NCBI GenBank assembly: GCA_002452815.1
Contig: DKFM01000020.1
Coordinates: forward strand, 1 to 64,000
From: Rhodobacteraceae bacterium UBA6796
GTDB lineage: Bacteria > Pseudomonadota > Alphaproteobacteria > Rhodobacterales > Rhodobacteraceae
Direction: 5' to 3'
DNA: 64,000 bases
Shown piece by piece: positions 19,309 to 29,448 of the stretch. The notes under the pieces were generated by a model. That model was given only the letters and a program-made list of their open reading frames with translations, ran no database searches and was not told the origin of the DNA. A program made the position numbers and the translations under genes. Every line of letters begins with the position of its first letter. Within the stretch, counting starts at the first letter, position 1.

Positions 19309-20124
19309 TCAGCCTCCGCCCAGCGGCAGCGGCATGATCTGCGCGACCGCCAGCAGCATCAGCACCGCGCCCACGAAGGCGTCGAAGCGATCCATCACGC
19401 CGCCATGGCCCGGGATCAGATGCGAGCTGTCCTTGACGCCCGCGCGCCGCTTGATCCAGCTTTCCGCGATGTCGCCCATCTGGCCGGCGAAGGCCAGCAG
19501 CGGCGACAGCCACACCAGCGCCCAGTCGCCGCCAAGCGCCACCCCGATCAGCCCGACCAGCGCCGCGCCGATCCAGCCCGCCACGGTGCCCGACCAGGTC
19601 TTTTTCGGGCTGATCCGCGGCCAGAATTTCGGCCCGCCCAATGTGCGCCCGGCAAAATAGCCCGCCACATCCGAGACGACCACGATCGCCACGATCCAGG
19701 CGATGGCCGCAAACCCCAAGCCCAGACGCAGCGCCACCATGCCATAGCCCGTCAGCATCACCGCCAGCGCATACCCCGCAAAAATCCCGCGATCGCGTCG
19801 CGGGCGCAGCACGCCGATCACCGACGGCAGCGCCAGAACGGGCAGCAGGAAGGGCGAATGCACCCAGAGCACCGCCGCCAGCACCACCGCGGCCATCAGG
19901 CCCATAACCCGGGCCTCGCGCGGTCGTTCGGGCGCGGTCATCGCGGCCAGTTCCCAGACCATCAACCCCGTCACCAGCACCGCGATCTCGGCAAAGAACA
20001 GCCCGCCCCACCAGACCGCCCCCACGCCCACGGCCAGCATTGCCAGCCCCGACAGCACCCGGTCGCGCAGATCGGACCAGCGCGGCGCGGCGGATTTGGC
20101 CGGGGGTGTCTGGGATGTGGTCAT
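19309..20124 (-). CDS. cdsA: Phosphatidate cytidylyltransferase
   Basis: A 271-aa polytopic membrane protein that makes CDP-diacylglycerol from phosphatidate and CTP, the branch point of phospholipid synthesis. The CDS signature is visible as SDVAGYFAGRTLGGPKFWP followed by SPKKTWSGTVAG (about residues 170-205). There are about seven hydrophobic spans. The start overlaps the uppS stop (ATGA). Confidence 0.94.
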   Translation of the reverse strand: MTTSQTPPAKSAAPRWSDLRDRVLSGLAMLAVGVGAVWWGGLFFAEIAVLVTGLMVWELAAMTAPERPREARVMGLMAAVVLAAVLWVHSPFLLPVLALPSVIGVLRPRRDRGIFAGYALAVMLTGYGMVALRLGLGFAAIAWIVAIVVVSDVAGYFAGRTLGGPKFWPRISPKKTWSGTVAGWIGAALVGLIGVALGGDWALVWLSPLLAFAGQMGDIAESWIKRRAGVKDSSHLIPGHGGVMDRFDAFVGAVLMLLAVAQIMPLPLGGG

Positions 20125-20885
20125 GGCTTGACCCCGCCGAACCGCCGTTCGCGCCCGGCAAAACGCGCCAGAATTTGCGCAAGCTCTTCAGGCGTGAAAT
20201 CGGGCCAGAGCGTGGGCGTGAATTCATACTCGGCATAGGCCGCCTGCCAGGGCAGGAAATTCGAGGTGCGGGTTTCGCCCGAGGTGCGGATCACCAGATC
20301 GGGGTCGGGCATGCCTGCGGTATCCAGACGCGCCTCCAGCGCCTCTTCGGTCAGATCGGCCTCGGCGATGCGTCCGGCAGCGAAATCCCGCGCCAGCGCC
20401 GCCGCAGCACGCGCCAGCTCGTTACGCCCGCCGTAATTGATCGCGACGGTCAGCGTCAGCCGGGTATTGGCGGCGGTGCGCTCCTCGATCCCCGACATCA
20501 GCCGCGCCAGGCGGCCATCCAGCCGCCCGCGTTCGCCAATGAACCGCAGGCGCACACCTTCGGCCGACAGCGCGTCGGCCTCTTTCTCGATGTAGCGCGC
20601 GAAAATCCCCATCAGACCCAGCACCTCTTCGGTCGAGCGTTTCCAGTTTTCGGTGGAGAACGCATAGACCGTCAGGTGTTTTACGCCCAGATCCGGGGCG
20701 GCACGCACGATTTCCTTCACCCGCTCGGCCCCCCGGCGATGCCCGGCCAGCCGCGGCCAGCCGCGATTGGTGGCCCAGCGGCCATTGCCATCCATGATGA
20801 TGGCCACGGCGCGCACACCATAATCACCCCCGGTCGCAGCCGGAGCCGCACCGGGGTTGGCTTGGTCGGATTCGCTCTTCGCCAT
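20121..20885 (-). CDS. uppS: Isoprenyl (undecaprenyl) diphosphate synthase
   Basis: A 254-aa cis-prenyltransferase that condenses isopentenyl diphosphate onto farnesyl diphosphate, giving the lipid carrier for peptidoglycan and LPS O-units. The catalytic Asp32 lies in IIMDGNGRWA. The later blocks LTVYAFSTENW and IRTSGETRTSNFLPWQ hold the substrate-binding Arg, Ser and Glu. About 20 residues before the core are Ala/Pro-rich and may be an extension. It lies 26 bases downstream of frr. Confidence 0.95.
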   Translation of the reverse strand: MAKSESDQANPGAAPAATGGDYGVRAVAIIMDGNGRWATNRGWPRLAGHRRGAERVKEIVRAAPDLGVKHLTVYAFSTENWKRSTEEVLGLMGIFARYIEKEADALSAEGVRLRFIGERGRLDGRLARLMSGIEERTAANTRLTLTVAINYGGRNELARAAAALARDFAAGRIAEADLTEEALEARLDTAGMPDPDLVIRTSGETRTSNFLPWQAAYAEYEFTPTLWPDFTPEELAQILARFAGRERRFGGVKP

Positions 20886-20911
20886 CGGGGCGCCTTTCGC
20901 GGAAGGCAGGC

Positions 20912-21475
20912 TCAGACCTGCATGATTTCGGCTTGCTTGCCTTCCAGCGCCTTGTCGACCACTGCGATGTGTTTCTTGGTCAGATCCTCGACCGCGCTTT
21001 CCCAGAATTTCGCGTCATCCTCGGACATGCCGTTGGCCTTGGCCTTCTTGATCTGGTCCATGCCGTCGCGGCGCACGTTGCGCACCGCCACGCGGGCGTG
21101 TTCGGCATATTGCGCGGCGACCTTGGTCAGTTCCTTGCGGCGTTCCTCGTTCAGCTCGGGGATCGGCAGCATGATGATCGGGCCGTTGGTCTGCGGGTTG
21201 ATCCCCAGACCCGATTCCCGGATCGCCTTTTCGACCTTGTTGATCAGGCCCTTGTCCCAGACGTTGATGGTCACCATCCGCGGTTCGGGCACGTTCACGG
21301 TGCCGACCTGGTTGATCGGCGTCAGCGAGCCGTAGGCATCCACCATGATCGGCTCGACCATCGAGGCCGAGGCGCGCCCGGTGCGCAGCGAGGCGAATTC
21401 GTGTTTCAGCGCCGTCATAGCGCCTTCCATACGGCGCTCGAGGTCGTCAATGTCGATTTCGATATCGTCGGACAT
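20912..21475 (-). CDS. frr: Ribosome recycling factor
   Basis: A 187-aa protein of normal RRF length that splits post-termination ribosomes together with EF-G. Conserved blocks include [10 protein letters not shown] (about 28-37), [34 protein letters not shown] and [11 protein letters not shown]. It follows pyrH in the usual alphaproteobacterial order, 68 bases downstream, and leads into uppS-cdsA-dxr. Confidence 0.96.
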   Translation of the reverse strand: MSDDIEIDIDDLERRMEGAMTALKHEFASLRTGRASASMVEPIMVDAYGSLTPINQVGTVNVPEPRMVTINVWDKGLINKVEKAIRESGLGINPQTNGPIIMLPIPELNEERRKELTKVAAQYAEHARVAVRNVRRDGMDQIKKAKANGMSEDDAKFWESAVEDLTKKHIAVVDKALEGKQAEIMQV

Positions 21476-21543
21476 GGTCGTCTTTTCCGTCTTGTTATGC
21501 GGTCTGGGCCTTCTCTAGCGCAGCTTGGGCCCGAAAGATAGGC

Positions 21544-22302
21544 TCAGCCCTGAACGCGGGTATAGGTACCCTGCCCGGCCAGGATGCCGCGGAACCCGCC
21601 CGGTTCGTCCAGCGAGAACACGATGATCGGCAGGTTGTTGTCGCGCGCCAGCGCAATCGCCGAGGCATCCATCACGCCCAGGTTCTTTTGCAGAACCTCG
21701 TCATAGCTGACCGTGTCATAGCGCTTGGCATCGGCGAATTTCTTGGGGTCCTTGTCATAGACGCCGTCGACCTTGGTGCCCTTGAAGATCGCCTCGCAGC
21801 TCATTTCATTGGCGCGCAGCGTGGCGGCGGTGTCGGTCGTGAAATAGGGGTTGCCGGTGCCCGCGGCGAAGATGCAGACCCGCTTCTTCTCCAGGTGGCG
21901 CACGGCGCGGCGGCGGATGTAGGGCTCGCAGACCTGATCCATCGGAATGGCCGAGATCACGCGGGTGTGGATGCCTTCGGCCTCCAGCGCGGCCTGCATG
22001 CCAAGCGCGTTCATCACCGTGGCCAGCATCCCCATGTAATCGGCGGTGGTGCGTTCCATGCCCTGTGCAGACCCCGCCAGCCCGCGGAAGATGTTGCCGC
22101 CGCCGATCACCATGCAGATCTCGACACCCATGTCATGCACCGACTTGACCTCGCGCGCGATGCGGGCAACGGTCGGCGGATGCAGGCCATAGCCCTGATC
22201 GCCCATCAGCGCCTCGCCCGAGATTTTCAGCAGAACGCGTTTGTATTTGATACTCGGCTCGGCTTGTGCAGACATCTCGGGGTCCCAATCTGTGGTTGTC
22301 AT
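21544..22302 (-). CDS. pyrH: UMP kinase
   Basis: A 252-aa amino-acid-kinase-fold enzyme that phosphorylates UMP to UDP. The blocks [35 protein letters not shown] and [12 protein letters not shown] are all present. The ATG at 22302 gives a 252-residue protein; an internal ATG at 22275 (MSAQAEPS) would give 243, closer to many homologues, and neither has a strong ribosome binding site. It is the first gene of the 13-gene minus-strand envelope block and is divergent from miaA, with 108 bases between the start codons that must hold both promoters. Confidence 0.95.
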   Translation of the reverse strand: MTTTDWDPEMSAQAEPSIKYKRVLLKISGEALMGDQGYGLHPPTVARIAREVKSVHDMGVEICMVIGGGNIFRGLAGSAQGMERTTADYMGMLATVMNALGMQAALEAEGIHTRVISAIPMDQVCEPYIRRRAVRHLEKKRVCIFAAGTGNPYFTTDTAATLRANEMSCEAIFKGTKVDGVYDKDPKKFADAKRYDTVSYDEVLQKNLGVMDASAIALARDNNLPIIVFSLDEPGGFRGILAGQGTYTRVQG

Positions 22303-22410
22303 TGCCGCGCAAAATGTCCCAAATGCGGCGCGGGTTCAACCTCGGGAATTCCCCACCCGGCCCGGTTTGGTCAAATATCCTGCGGCAGGCGGCTACGAGG
22401 GGCCTAAATA

Positions 22411-23298
22411 TTGGAAATTTCTGCGCAAATTGATCCGAAAAAACCGGTGGTGATCGCCGGCCCGACGGCCAGCGGCAAATCCGCGCTGGCCCTGCAGATC
22501 GCGCAGACGCAGGGCGGTGTGGTGGTCAATGCCGATGCGTTGCAGGTTTGGGACTGCTGGCGGGTACTGTCGGCACGCCCGTCCCTGGCCGACGAAGCCG
22601 CCGCCCCGCACCTGCTTTACGGCCACAAATCGCCCGGTCAGGACTATTCCGTGGGCCATTGGCTGCGCGATCTGGCGCCGGTGCTGGCCGATCATGCGGC
22701 GGGCGGGCCGCGCCCGATCATCGTCGGGGGCACCGGGCTCTACCTCAGCGCGCTGACCGAGGGTCTGGCCGAGATCCCCGCGACCCCGGCGCAGGTGCGC
22801 GCCCTCGCCGACCGGCGTCTGGCCGCCGAAGGTGCCGCAGCGCTGCTGGCGGAACTGGACCCCGCCACCGCCGCCCGGATCGACCCGCTCAATCCCGCCC
22901 GGGTCCAGCGCGCCTGGGAGGTGCAGGCCGCCACCGGGCGCGGGCTGGCCGCCTGGCAGGACGACACGCCGCCCCCCGCCTTGCCGCTGAACGCCTGCAC
23001 CGCCCTGGTGATCGAGGCCGACCGCGACTGGCTGGCCGAGCGGATCGACCGGCGCTTCGATCTGATGCTGGCGGAAGGCGCGCTGGACGAGGTGCGCGCG
23101 GTGCTGCCGATCTGGGAATCGGGGGCGCTCTGGGCCAAGGCGATCGGGGCGCCCGAACTGGTGGCGCATCTGCGCGGCGAGGTCGACCTGGCTACCGCCC
23201 GGACGCTGGCGCAGGCTGCCTCGCGGCAATATGCCAAGCGCCAGCGCACATGGTTTCGTAGCCGGATGCGGGACTGGCACAAGATCATGCGGCCCTGA
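22411..23298 (+). CDS. miaA: tRNA dimethylallyltransferase
   Basis: A 295-aa enzyme adding the dimethylallyl group to A37 of tRNAs that read UNN codons. The P-loop GPTASGKS is at residues 17-24, followed by [14 protein letters not shown] (where most family members have the D-S-x-Q-V-Y type motif), [11 protein letters not shown] and [12 protein letters not shown]. The best start is TTG at 22411 with GAGGGG upstream; no ATG is available before the P-loop. Note NADALQ in place of the common DS.Q arrangement. It is divergent from pyrH. Confidence 0.93.
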   Translation: MEISAQIDPKKPVVIAGPTASGKSALALQIAQTQGGVVVNADALQVWDCWRVLSARPSLADEAAAPHLLYGHKSPGQDYSVGHWLRDLAPVLADHAAGGPRPIIVGGTGLYLSALTEGLAEIPATPAQVRALADRRLAAEGAAALLAELDPATAARIDPLNPARVQRAWEVQAATGRGLAAWQDDTPPPALPLNACTALVIEADRDWLAERIDRRFDLMLAEGALDEVRAVLPIWESGALWAKAIGAPELVAHLRGEVDLATARTLAQAASRQYAKRQRTWFRSRMRDWHKIMRP

Positions 23299-23435
23299 GA
23301 AAGCCTCGGCAACACCACGCCGAAAACCAATATTCCTGTTGGAAATAAAGGGGTTCGCGCCTATTCTTCACGCAAACACCCTGCCCTCGGACACATCCCG
23401 ATGGATCGTCAGGCCCCCCAAAAGAGAGTTCCGCC

Positions 23436-24308
23436 GTGAAACTTTTCACTGCCCCGCCGTTGTCGCAATTCGCCCGGCCCCGGACCGAAACAGCCCCCGC
23501 GCCCCGCGTGGCCCTGCTGCCCGAGGCGCCCTCGAACCTGCGCATCGTGCCGATCGCCCGGTTGGCGCAGGGCGGGCGTTGGCGGGTCGAGGCGATGCGC
23601 GCGCTGTCCGAACCCTGCCTGCTGTGGTTCACCCGCGGTCAGGGCCGCATCACCATGGGCGGCGAGACCCGCGGCTACGGTCCGCATAACGCGGTGTTCA
23701 TTCCCGCGGGCGTCATGCACGGGTTCGAGGTCGGGCCGCAAACCCATGGCCAGGCGATCTTCTTCGGCCGTGACAGCGATGTCACCCTGCCCGAGGCGCC
23801 GCAGCACCTGCGCATTCGCGAGGCCGGCCCGCAGGCCGAACTGTCCGGCATCATCGAGGCCGTGCAGCGCGAACTTGACAGCACCCGCCCCGGCGCCGAC
23901 CGGGCGGCCCGTCACCATCTGGGGCTGCTGGGTGTCTGGCTGGAGCGGCAGATCGCCCCCGCCACTGCAGATGCCCCCCGCCCCTCGGCCGCAAAACGGC
24001 TGGTCGCGCGCTATTCCGCGCTGCTGGAGCGCGATTTCCGCTCGGGTCACGGCGTGTCGGATTTCGCTGCCGAACTGGGCGTGACTTCGACCCATCTGAC
24101 CCGCTCGTGCCGCGAGACCTGCGGGCGCGCCGCGCATGATCTGCTGCAGGACCGCAAGATGTTCGAGGCGCGCCGCCTGCTGGCCGACACCCGCGTGCCG
24201 GTCAAGCAGATCGCCGACGCGCTGGGATTTGCCAGCCCGGCCTATTTCACCCGCGCCTTCCACGCGAAAACCGGCAAGACACCCACCCAATTCCGCCGCG
24301 CGGGCTAG
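23436..24308 (+). CDS. AraC family transcriptional regulator
   Basis: A 290-aa regulator. The N-terminal cupin-like sensor domain spans about 20-130 (WFTRGQGRITMGGETRGYGP, FIPAGVMHGFE). The C-terminal double helix-turn-helix is at about 190-288 (VSDFAAELGVTSTHLTRSCRE and VKQIADALGFASPAYFTRAFH). It starts with GTG at 23436; a longer ATG start is not available. It lies alone between miaA and the cyclic nucleotidase. The pattern of AraC proteins with an N-terminal cupin suggests a small aromatic or sugar ligand, but none can be named. Confidence 0.9.
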   Translation: MKLFTAPPLSQFARPRTETAPAPRVALLPEAPSNLRIVPIARLAQGGRWRVEAMRALSEPCLLWFTRGQGRITMGGETRGYGPHNAVFIPAGVMHGFEVGPQTHGQAIFFGRDSDVTLPEAPQHLRIREAGPQAELSGIIEAVQRELDSTRPGADRAARHHLGLLGVWLERQIAPATADAPRPSAAKRLVARYSALLERDFRSGHGVSDFAAELGVTSTHLTRSCRETCGRAAHDLLQDRKMFEARRLLADTRVPVKQIADALGFASPAYFTRAFHAKTGKTPTQFRRAG

Positions 24309-24380
24309 CCCGCGGCGGGCAAAATGCCGCCAGCCCCGCCACCCCCTGCAGGAAAGACTTGCCAAGACCCCCGATCCGGG

Positions 24381-24398
24381 GCGTCATGGTCCTGTCAT
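24381..24398 (+). promoter_or_regulatory. Pho-box-like direct repeat
   Basis: GCGTCAT (24381-24387) and CTGTCAT (24392-24398) are separated by 4 bases, the geometry of a PhoB box (two CTGTCAT-type heptamers 4 bases apart). The second half matches the consensus fully and the first in its GTCAT part. It lies 44-61 bases upstream of the nucleotidase start. A phosphate-scavenging enzyme is a natural Pho target. The assignment is by eye. Confidence 0.45.
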
Positions 24399-24441
24399 TT
24401 GACCATCCGATAAAGGATGGATCGTGTTTCTGGGGGCTGTC

Positions 24442-26409
24442 ATGACCGAATTTTCCCGTCGTTCCTTTCTGATTTCGGGCACTGCGCTTGGGGGGCTGGT
24501 GATGCTGCACCCGTTCTCGGCGCGCGCGCAGGCCGGACAGGCGCATCTGCGGCTGCTGGCCACCACCGATCTGCACTGCCATGTGCAGCCCTATGACTAT
24601 TACGCCGACAAGCCCGCCGACACGATGGGTCTGGCGCGCACCGCCTCGATCATCGAGGAAATCCGGGCCGAGGCGACCAACGCGCTGCTGTTCGACAATG
24701 GCGATTACCTGCAGGGCAACCCGATGGGCGATTACATCGCCTATTCCAAGGGCATGGCCGCGGGCGACATCCACCCGGTCATCGCCGGGATGAACACGTT
24801 GCGCTACGCCGCGGGCACGCTGGGCAACCATGAATTCAACTACGGCATCGACTTTCTGGAAAAAGTAAACGCAGGCGCGAATTTCCCCATCGTCTGCGCC
24901 AATGTCGCGCGCAAGCTGGGCGCCAGCCCGCGCGAGGACGAACTGTTCGTCCGCCCCTATCTGATCGTCGAAACCGATCTGGCCGATGGCGCGGGCGTCA
25001 AACACCCGCTGAAGCTGGGCGTGATCGGCTTCGTACCGCCGCAGATCCTGCAATGGGACCGCGCGCATCTGGAGGGTAACCTGTTCGCCCGCGACATCCT
25101 GCAGGCCGCCCGCGCCTGGGTGCCGCAGCTGCGCGAGGAGGGTGTCGACCTGGTGGTGGCGCTGGCCCATACCGGGCTGGATGCCAGCGCCGAAACCGAG
25201 GGCATGGAAAACGCCGCCTACCACTTGGCCGCGATCGAGGGCATCGACGCGGTAATTTCGGGCCATCAGCACAAGGTCTGGCCCTCGGCGGATTACGAGG
25301 GCGAAGGCTTCGATGCCGAAACCGGGCAGATCATGGGCAAGCCCGCGGTGATGGCGGGGTTCTGGGGCTCGCATCTGGGGGTGATCGACCTGATGCTGGA
25401 GCGCGCGGGCGATAGCTGGCAGCTGGCCGCCTCGCAAAGCACGGTCCGGCCGATCTATACCCGCGGCGAGGATCGCAAGGTCACCGCGCTGGTCGGCGAT
25501 TACACCCCCGCGATCACCGCCACCGCCGAGGCGCATCTGGAAACGCTCAGCTATGTGCGCGCCGAGGTGGGCAAGACCTCGGCCCCGCTTTATTCCTATT
25601 TCGCGCTGCTGGCCGATGACCCTTCGGTGCAGATCGTCAGCCTGGCGCAAAGCTGGTACGTCGCGCAGCTGCTGCGGGGCACCGCGCACGAGGGCCTGCC
25701 GGTCCTGTCGGCGGCGGCGCCCTTCAAGGCGGGCGGGCGCGGCGGGCCCGAGTATTACACCGACGTGCCCGCAGGCCCGGTGGCGATCAAGAATGTCGCC
25801 GATCTGTATCTGTACCCCAACACCCTGCAGGCGGTGCGCATCACCGGGGCCGAGGTGCGTGAATGGCTGGAACGCTCGGCCGGGATGTTCAACCAGATCA
25901 CCCCGGGCGGCGCCGATCAGGTTCTGCTGAACCCCGATTTCCCGTCCTACAATTTCGATACGATCGACGGTGTGACCTACCAGATCGACGTGACCCAGCC
26001 CGCGCGCTACGACAATGACGGCAAGGTCGTGGCGCCCGAAGCCCACCGCATCATCAACCTGAGCTTCGACGGACAGCCGATTGACGACGCGCAGGAATTC
26101 ATCGTCGCCACCAACAACTACCGGGCCTCGGGCGGCGGGCATTTTCCGGGGGCGGATGGCAGCACCGTGATCCTGCAGGCGCCCGACACCAACCGCGACG
26201 TGATCGTGCGCTATATCGTCGAGCAAGGCACGATTGCCCCCTCGGCCGACGGCAACTGGCGGCTGGCGCCTGCGGCGGGGGCCACGGTCCTGTTCGACAC
26301 CGGGGCCAAGGCTGCCGACTATCTGGACGACATCCGCAGCCGCGGCGTCGCGATCGAGGCGGCAGGCGACGGGCCCGACGGGTTCGCCCGCTTCCGCGTC
26401 ACCCTGTAA
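24442..26409 (+). CDS. cpdB: Tat-exported 2',3'-cyclic-nucleotide 2'-phosphodiesterase / 3'-nucleotidase
   Basis: A 655-aa 5'-nucleotidase/UshA-family enzyme that salvages phosphate and nucleosides in the periplasm. The N-terminus MTEFSRRSFLISGTALGG is a twin-arginine signal peptide cleaved near SARAQA. Metallophosphatase motifs TTDLHCH, FDNGDYLQGN, GTLGNHEFNYG and ISGHQHKVW are in order, and the C-terminal nucleotidase domain contains NNYRASGGGHFPG. The ATG at 24442 was chosen because it puts the twin arginines at residues 6-7; a GTG at 24424 is possible. A short hairpin CCATCC-N6-GGATGG (24403-24420) lies upstream, next to a Pho-box-like repeat. Confidence 0.92.
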   Translation: MTEFSRRSFLISGTALGGLVMLHPFSARAQAGQAHLRLLATTDLHCHVQPYDYYADKPADTMGLARTASIIEEIRAEATNALLFDNGDYLQGNPMGDYIAYSKGMAAGDIHPVIAGMNTLRYAAGTLGNHEFNYGIDFLEKVNAGANFPIVCANVARKLGASPREDELFVRPYLIVETDLADGAGVKHPLKLGVIGFVPPQILQWDRAHLEGNLFARDILQAARAWVPQLREEGVDLVVALAHTGLDASAETEGMENAAYHLAAIEGIDAVISGHQHKVWPSADYEGEGFDAETGQIMGKPAVMAGFWGSHLGVIDLMLERAGDSWQLAASQSTVRPIYTRGEDRKVTALVGDYTPAITATAEAHLETLSYVRAEVGKTSAPLYSYFALLADDPSVQIVSLAQSWYVAQLLRGTAHEGLPVLSAAAPFKAGGRGGPEYYTDVPAGPVAIKNVADLYLYPNTLQAVRITGAEVREWLERSAGMFNQITPGGADQVLLNPDFPSYNFDTIDGVTYQIDVTQPARYDNDGKVVAPEAHRIINLSFDGQPIDDAQEFIVATNNYRASGGGHFPGADGSTVILQAPDTNRDVIVRYIVEQGTIAPSADGNWRLAPAAGATVLFDTGAKAADYLDDIRSRGVAIEAAGDGPDGFARFRVTL

Positions 26410-26450
26410 CGCGGGCCTCTGCCCGCGCGCCTGTCCGTGCAAAACCATAT

Positions 26451-26482
26451 CGGCCGCCCCCTTTCGGGGACGGCCGGATTTT
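26451..26482. terminator. Bidirectional hairpin terminator
   Basis: CGGCCGCCCC (26451-26460), loop CTTTC, then GGGG-A-CGGCCG (26466-26476) followed by GATTTTCT. On the minus strand the stem is followed by ATATGGTTTT. It lies between the convergent cpdB and aldehyde dehydrogenase genes and can end both transcripts. Confidence 0.75.
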
Positions 26483-26503
26483 CTGATCTTTGAAGGGGAG
26501 GGA

Positions 26504-28030
<1,527 letters not shown>

Positions 28031-28068
28031 GTGTTCTTCCTCCCATGTACCCGGGCCCGTCGCGGGCT

Positions 28069-28099
28069 CGGCATGGCACCAAGCTGCACGGCATGGCAC
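28069..28099. repeat. 11-bp direct repeats, 20-bp period
   Basis: CGGCATGGCAC occurs at 28069-28079 and again at 28089-28099, exactly 20 bases apart, about two helical turns. They lie 39-69 bases upstream of the dehydrogenase ATG, where a core promoter would be expected. Possible tandem protein-binding sites. Confidence 0.5.
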
Positions 28100-28135
28100 G
28101 AATCGCATAGCCGGGCTGCGCAGGGCGGATAGCTT

Positions 28136-28159
28136 ACCTGTCTCAGCCCCGAGACAGGT
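28136..28159. promoter_or_regulatory. Candidate AcoR-type operator palindrome
   Basis: ACCTGTCTC (28136-28144), six bases AGCCCC, then GAGACAGGT (28151-28159): 9-base perfect arms. The TGTCTC-N6-GAGACA form fits the TGT-containing inverted repeats bound by GAF/Fis-type regulators of the AcoR group. It lies about 106-129 bases upstream of the aldehyde dehydrogenase start and downstream of the regulator gene itself. Confidence 0.55.
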
Positions 28160-28182
28160 GCAGCCGCAGCATCGACCGGAAA

Positions 28183-28237
28183 GGGGGCGCTGCCCCCGGC
28201 CTGCGGCCTCCCCCGGGATATTTCGGCCAAGGTGAAA
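28183..28237 (+). repeat. Composite intergenic repeat, single half-unit (copy A)
   Basis: GC palindrome GGGGGCGCTGCCCCC (28183-28197), a short GC hairpin, then the core CCCGGGATATTTCGGCCAAG followed by GTGAAA (28212-28237). It is the same architecture as the copies at 41595, 44436 and 47462. There is no inverted partner here. Confidence 0.75.
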
Positions 28238-28349
28238 GCTGCATCCGTTTCAGCTTGTCCGAAAGACCTCGGAGGTGAATTTGCCACAGGCAAAGAGGGG
28301 GCGGCGCCCCCTCGGGCGGCCCGCCACGGGCCTGCCGCCGGATCGTGGC

Positions 28350-29321
28350 TCAGACCTCGAGCCCAAGCGCCTTGGCCTTGCGATAGAAGGTCGCGCGTCC
28401 GATCCCCAGATCGCGCGCCGCAGCCGAGACATTACCGCCAGAGCGTGCCAGCGCGCGCGCCATTTCGGCGCGCTGCGCCTCTTCCAGCCCGCCGCGCAGC
28501 CCCAGTTCCAGCAGGTCGTTGGCCGGCAGCCGCCCGATCTGGGCATCCTCGATCCCCAGATGGCGGCGCGCGGCGCGGGTGGCCCCGATCACCAGATCGT
28601 CGCGATCCAGCGCCAGCAGCATCACGCCCTGCGGCGCAGTTTCGCCCGCCCCGGTCGACAGGATCCGCGCGCCGTCATAGCTGGCACGGAACAGATCCGC
28701 CTCGATCCGCTGCGCCGCGTCCTGCACCGTCAGCGCGACCAGCCGGGCATAGCCTTCGGTCATGTCGCCCCGCGCCGAGGACACGTCGATCACCCCGGCC
28801 AGTTCGCCCGTCGCACCGAAGACCGGCGCGCCCATGCAGGTCAGCCCGGTGTTCGTCGCGCGGAAATGCTGATCGCGCCAGACCACGACGGGGCGGCCTT
28901 CGGCCAGACAGGTGCCGATGCCATTGGTGCCTTGCGCCCCTTCGGACCAGTTGGTGCCCGGCGCCAGATCCGAGGCGTGGAAGTCGCGCGCATCGCCTGC
29001 GCGCACGCGTTCATCCAGCACCAGCCCCGATGCGTCCGACAAAAGCACCGTGCACCCCGCATCGCAGGCCGCCCGCGCCAGCCGGTCCAGCACCGGGGTC
29101 GCGATCTGCACCAGCAGGCCCGACGCCTCGCGCCGGGCGCGCATCTCGGACTCGGACAGCCGTTCGCTGGGCTGCGGCGTGCCCGGGTCGATCTTGTGAT
29201 GGATCAGCGAGCGACGCCAGCTTGCGGCGAACCCGGCCCGCCCCAGCGCACTGGAGGACGCGACCACCGACTGGACGATCTCGGCATGATTGCGCGCCGG
29301 AGTGCGCGTCAACGACGTCAT
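28350..29321 (-). CDS. AcoR-like GAF/PAS-Fis regulator without AAA+ domain
   Basis: A 323-aa regulator. The N-terminal part (about 20-210) is the GAF-type sensor of AcoR-class acetoin/alcohol activators (SWRRSLIHHKIDP, EGAQGTNGIGTCLAEGRPVVV). A short PAS-like segment covers about 225-260. The C-terminus (about 275-323) is a Fis-type helix-turn-helix (GGNVSAAARDLGIGRATFYRK). The sigma-54-interacting AAA+ domain that normally lies between them is missing, so it cannot act as a classical sigma-54 activator. It lies directly upstream of the aldehyde dehydrogenase gene, which it probably controls through the palindrome at 28136-28159. Confidence 0.88.
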   Translation of the reverse strand: MTSLTRTPARNHAEIVQSVVASSSALGRAGFAASWRRSLIHHKIDPGTPQPSERLSESEMRARREASGLLVQIATPVLDRLARAACDAGCTVLLSDASGLVLDERVRAGDARDFHASDLAPGTNWSEGAQGTNGIGTCLAEGRPVVVWRDQHFRATNTGLTCMGAPVFGATGELAGVIDVSSARGDMTEGYARLVALTVQDAAQRIEADLFRASYDGARILSTGAGETAPQGVMLLALDRDDLVIGATRAARRHLGIEDAQIGRLPANDLLELGLRGGLEEAQRAEMARALARSGGNVSAAARDLGIGRATFYRKAKALGLEV

Positions 29322-29448
29322 GGCGAAAAGCCTCCCCCTCTTTCCGAAGCGTCAGAGACCCAAGGATAAGGGGATTGGCACGATCCGCAACTAACCTTTG
29401 CGTCAAGTGGGCAGTATCACTCCGATGATGCGCGGCCGCCCCGCAAGA

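Larger units (their letters stand above)
28031..28349. other. Intergenic regulatory region upstream of aldehyde dehydrogenase
   Basis: 319 bases between the regulator stop and the dehydrogenase start. Reading toward the dehydrogenase it holds a GC hairpin (28295-28313), a composite repeat half-unit (28183-28237), a 24-base palindrome (28136-28159) and a pair of 11-base direct repeats 20 bases apart (28069-28099). I see no convincing coding frame. Confidence 0.6.

Noticed and set aside
28071..28105. Sigma-54 promoter (TGGCAC elements near 28074 and 28094)
   Set aside because: The TGGCAC sequences are on the strand opposite to the dehydrogenase, and the distance to the following GC is one or two bases too short for a -24/-12 element.
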